A stretch of 31,223 bases of DNA from Collinsella sp. (GTDB lineage Bacteria; Actinomycetota; Coriobacteriia; Coriobacteriales; Coriobacteriaceae), in assembly GCA_019425015.1 (NCBI GenBank), contig JAHYYJ010000017.1, forward strand, positions 1 through 31,223, given 5' to 3'. Positions within the stretch are counted from its first letter, which is position 1. Each line of letters begins with the position of its first letter. The notes beneath the pieces are model-generated. The model had not been told where the DNA came from. It did no database searches and worked only from the letters and a program-made list of their open reading frames with translations. Positions 28,830 to 31,223 of this stretch are shown here, one piece after another. Both the position numbers and the translations under genes were made by a program.

Positions 28830-29990
28830 ATGTCGGATTCGCCTAATTTTTTGACCTATGCCCAGACGGCGTTTGATCCGTTTGAGGAGCGGCCGTTCTG
28901 CGCGGTGGATAGCCTGGTCTTTGCGTGGCTGTCCTATTTGCGTTTGCCGGGTGATATGGCGGAGCTGACGGACTGGCAGGGCCTAGACGTACGCGAGCTG
29001 CTGCGTGCCGAGTGCTACCGGGACATGATTGACGACTTGTGGGACCCAGAGGGGAGCAGGGCCTTGTTGGAGGCCGTGGCAGCAAGCCCTCGCTACCGTG
29101 GCGTGCACGTTTGCGGCTATCGTGCCGTGAGCGATGTGGTGGCGACAGAGCAGTTTGCAGCCATGGCGTTCCGGTTTCCGGCGGGGTTTAGCTATCTTTC
29201 CTTCCGGGGGACCGACAGCACGATTGTGGGCTGGAAAGAGGACTTTAACATGGCGTTCCGGTGTCCTGTGCCGGCCCAGGAATCCGCGACGCGTTATGTG
29301 GACGAGGCGGCGGATGCGATTGACGGGCCGCTTTTGTGCGGAGGTCATTCCAAGGGTGGAAACCTTGCGGTGTACGGTGCGGCGATGTGCCCCGATGTCG
29401 CCCGTGAGCGAATCGAACGGGCGTATTCCCATGATGGTCCGGGCTTCGTCGAGGAGTTTCTGAGCGGCAACGCCTTCGCCGACCTATCCGGTCGAATCGA
29501 CAAGACGCTACCTCGGTCGTCGATCTTTGGCATGATTTTCGAGACACAGGAGGACTATGCCATCGTTGAGAGCACCGAGTTCAGCCTGCTTCAGCATAAT
29601 CCCTTTAGCTGGGTGGTTGATGGTCGCGACTTCGTGTACTGTGAGCGCCTGTCCGCCGGTGCTCGATACGTTGATGGCTCCATTCGCGAGATGCTGCTTG
29701 CAGTTTCGCCTAGCGAGCGCGAGCGTTTTGTAGATGCGTTGTTCTCCGTGTTTGAGGCTACGGGTGCTGAGCGGTTTGCGGATATCGCTGGGAATCTGCG
29801 CGAGAGCCTGCCCGTGATGCTCCAGGCTGCGCAAGGGTTTGACAAGGATACGCGACGCTTTGTCTCGCAGACCATCGTGGCAATTCTTAAGTGTGCGCTG
29901 CTGCCCAAACGTCCCGAGTTCAGCGTGCCTTCTAGTGGTAAGAGCCTGGCAGAACAGCTCGAGGTATGGCAGTCCGAGCTCCTGCGCTAG
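28830..29990 (+). CDS. DUF2974 (Mbeg1-like) lipase-fold protein
   Basis: 386 residues fitting DUF2974, a class 3 lipase-like alpha/beta-hydrolase family. The nucleophile elbow is CGGHSKGGNLAVYGA (Ser174), preceded by YLSFRGTDSTIVGWKEDFNM, which resembles the lipase oxyanion region. A later aspartate and histidine are not identified with certainty. No signal peptide, so it is probably cytoplasmic. ATG 28830 has GGGAGG upstream. The C-terminal third (from about 285) is a helical region that varies in the family. The gene is framed by two copies of a palindromic repeat in the same orientation. Substrate unknown; a role as esterase or lysophospholipase is possible. Confidence 0.87.
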   Translation: MSDSPNFLTYAQTAFDPFEERPFCAVDSLVFAWLSYLRLPGDMAELTDWQGLDVRELLRAECYRDMIDDLWDPEGSRALLEAVAASPRYRGVHVCGYRAVSDVVATEQFAAMAFRFPAGFSYLSFRGTDSTIVGWKEDFNMAFRCPVPAQESATRYVDEAADAIDGPLLCGGHSKGGNLAVYGAAMCPDVARERIERAYSHDGPGFVEEFLSGNAFADLSGRIDKTLPRSSIFGMIFETQEDYAIVESTEFSLLQHNPFSWVVDGRDFVYCERLSAGARYVDGSIREMLLAVSPSERERFVDALFSVFEATGAERFADIAGNLRESLPVMLQAAQGFDKDTRRFVSQTIVAILKCALLPKRPEFSVPSSGKSLAEQLEVWQSELLR

Positions 29991-29992
29991 CC

Positions 29993-30027
29993 ATTGGTGC
30001 AAAGCAACCTGTCCCCGATGCACCAAT
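29993..30027. repeat. Palindromic repeat with AACCTGTCCC core, right of the DUF2974 gene
   Basis: ATTGGTGCA (29993-30001) and TGCACCAAT (30019-30027) are perfect nine-base arms around the 17-base centre AAGCAACCTGTCCCCGA. It is the second copy of the repeat at 28782-28812 and shares AACCTGTCCC with the large hairpin at 6822-6885. Confidence 0.75.
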
Positions 30028-30101
30028 CTTCGATGCGCCTGGGGCGGGCTCGACCGCTATACTGGTTCGTGCTCAATTCAATCTAGAACGGAATGCCGTA
30101 T

Positions 30102-31106
30102 ATGAAAATCAATCATGCGATTCTGCATATCCTGGACTTTGACTCTGCCGTCAACGTTATGAGCCAGCGCGAGCTCGATATCGAGAGCCGTACCGTGCGC
30201 AACTTCGTGACCACGCATCTGCGCCGCGCACGTACCTCGGCCGACAATAAACGCGCCGCGTTTGCCGAGAACTCTGCGTTTGGCGGCGAGCTCAAGGGCT
30301 ATTTCTTTGGCGAGCGCGAGTTCGTAGACCTGTCGCAGCAGATTGCGGAGTTCATTTCCTCCGAGCTTACCAAGGCCGAAAAAGCCGAGTCCACCGATGT
30401 GCTCGTGGCCGACTTTGACGACGATGAGGATGCCCGCTGGTTTGCCGTGATGCTGCTGGGCTCCAAGCAGGCCTTTATGCACGAGGTGGGCCGCGAGGAG
30501 GGCGAGGTACGCAACGACATCGCGCGCCACTATGCTATCCTGCCGAATCCTTCCCAAAAGGTGCCAAGCTATGCCATCGTGCGTGCGAGCACCATGGAGA
30601 TCGGCTATGTGGACAAGAAGCGCAAGATTGCCGGCGAAGACCGCATGCTCATTCCCGACGGTCTGCTGCAGTGCGATACGGGCGTGTCGGGCAAGGAGGT
30701 CATCGACACCGTGACGCGCGTGGTCGAGGAAGTCGCCGAGGAGCACGGTGCCAATACGGCCGTAGCGCTCGCTAAGGTTAAGGCTGCCGTTGCCGAGAAG
30801 GTTGAGGATGACGAGGAGCTTCCGCCCTGGGATATCGTCGATGAGGTCTTTGAGGACGAGCCGGTCATCAAGGAAAGTGTGCGCGCGGCACTGACCGAGG
30901 AGAAGGTTCCCGAGCGCGTTCCCGTGGAGCGCAAACAGGTCGAGCGCGCGGCGGTGCGCAATCATAAGATCCGTACCGACACGGGTATCGAAATCAGCTT
31001 CCCGGCCGAGATGGGTTCGAACTCCGAGTACATCGAGTTTGTCAACGAACCCAACGGCCTCATCTCCATCGAACTCAAAAACATCGGCAGCATCGAGAAT
31101 CGATAA
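30102..31106 (+). CDS. Nucleoid-associated protein, YejK/NdpA family
   Basis: 334 residues matching the 37-kDa nucleoid-associated protein family: MKINHAILHILDFDS at the N-terminus, a central YAILPNPSQKVPSYAIVRASTMEIGYVDKKRKIAG segment, and a C-terminal RTDTGIEISFPAEMGSNSEYIEFVNEPNGLISIELKNIGSI. The C-terminal half contains an acidic helical insertion (VEDDEELPPWDIVDEVFEDEP). Cytoplasmic DNA-binding role is known for E. coli YejK; the exact function is not. I prefer ATG 30102, with a weak GGA upstream, over ATG 30093, which touches that GGA. Followed by a clear terminator. Confidence 0.87.
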   Translation: MKINHAILHILDFDSAVNVMSQRELDIESRTVRNFVTTHLRRARTSADNKRAAFAENSAFGGELKGYFFGEREFVDLSQQIAEFISSELTKAEKAESTDVLVADFDDDEDARWFAVMLLGSKQAFMHEVGREEGEVRNDIARHYAILPNPSQKVPSYAIVRASTMEIGYVDKKRKIAGEDRMLIPDGLLQCDTGVSGKEVIDTVTRVVEEVAEEHGANTAVALAKVKAAVAEKVEDDEELPPWDIVDEVFEDEPVIKESVRAALTEEKVPERVPVERKQVERAAVRNHKIRTDTGIEISFPAEMGSNSEYIEFVNEPNGLISIELKNIGSIENR

Positions 31107-31134
31107 GTTGCGTTACGCCTGCAGCGAGAAAGCG

Positions 31135-31168
31135 AAGGCCGAAGCCCCCTTGGAGCTTCGGCCTTTTT
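31135..31168 (+). terminator. Terminator after the nucleoid-associated protein gene
   Basis: AAGGCCGAAGC (31135-31145) and GCTTCGGCCTT (31155-31165) pair perfectly around a nine-base loop, ending in a T run (31164-31168). Confidence 0.9.
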
Positions 31169-31172
31169 GTTT

Positions 31173-31223
31173 GGCTCTGTTAGACCAAGGTTGACATAAA
31201 AACGATGTCACCGCGAGGCGGTA
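31173..31223 (+). mobile_element. Probable end of an insertion sequence (partial, runs off the window)
   Basis: Begins GGCTCTGTTAGACCAAGG then TTGACA, the inverted counterpart of 30-53. It starts five bases after the terminator T run of the last gene and runs out of the window. The internal bases differ from the left copy after the first 24, as expected for left and right ends of one IS type. TGACAT (31192-31197) and ATGTCA (31204-31209) form a small palindrome inside. No coding is visible. Confidence 0.4.

Overview
The window looks like a high-GC chromosome of a gut-type Coriobacteriia bacterium, most likely Collinsella or a close relative. This rests on overall gene content (a DUF3793/flavodoxin pair, a trehalose PTS operon, L-lactate dehydrogenase, EttA), strong G/C bias at third codon positions, and leaders that are often GC-rich hairpins next to strong Shine-Dalgarno sequences. 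It is inference without a database search. I see no tRNA, rRNA, CRISPR array or complete transposon.

Layout. Positions 1-53 and 31173-31223 carry the same terminal sequence in opposite orientations, both pointing outward, as expected if the fragment lies between two copies of an insertion sequence. Next come an amino-acid ABC permease/ATPase pair (143-2269), a convergent DUF3793-flavodoxin operon (2385-3555), a membrane-anchored metal-binding protein under a copper-type (CsoR-like) operator (3684-4113), and a Y-family polymerase/YolD operon with SOS-box-like sites (4140-6110). An orphan iron-alcohol-dehydrogenase-like half protein (6287-6811) is followed by pgi, two HAD phosphatases, and a 230-bp non-coding element with 30-bp inverted repeats (10536-10765). 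After that come a tcdA-TatD operon (minus), an SdpR/SdpI-like pair and ettA.

The trehalose block (15468-19705) has treR (minus) diverging from treB-treC, with three copies of one operator between them. Two minus-strand genes follow: a possible OST-HTH/LOTUS-like protein with a long acidic linker, and a membrane protein with a Ser/Thr-rich tail. An AT-richer island (about 22350-24160) carries a small hypothetical gene, a DUF2087 gene and an MFS transporter, and looks acquired. The last part is core metabolism: nadE, a class I aminotransferase, ldh, a DUF2974 lipase-like protein and a YejK-type nucleoid-associated protein.

The metabolic genes fit a saccharolytic fermenter. Trehalose enters through the PTS and is split by TreC to glucose and glucose-6-phosphate, which passes through Pgi to glycolysis; lactate dehydrogenase regenerates NAD+, which NadE makes. 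The least explained items are the 230-bp inverted-repeat element, the AACCTGTCC-containing palindromic repeats (one pair flanks the DUF2974 gene), the isolated degenerate dehydrogenase domain, the LOTUS-like protein, and terminator-like hairpins placed directly before start codons.
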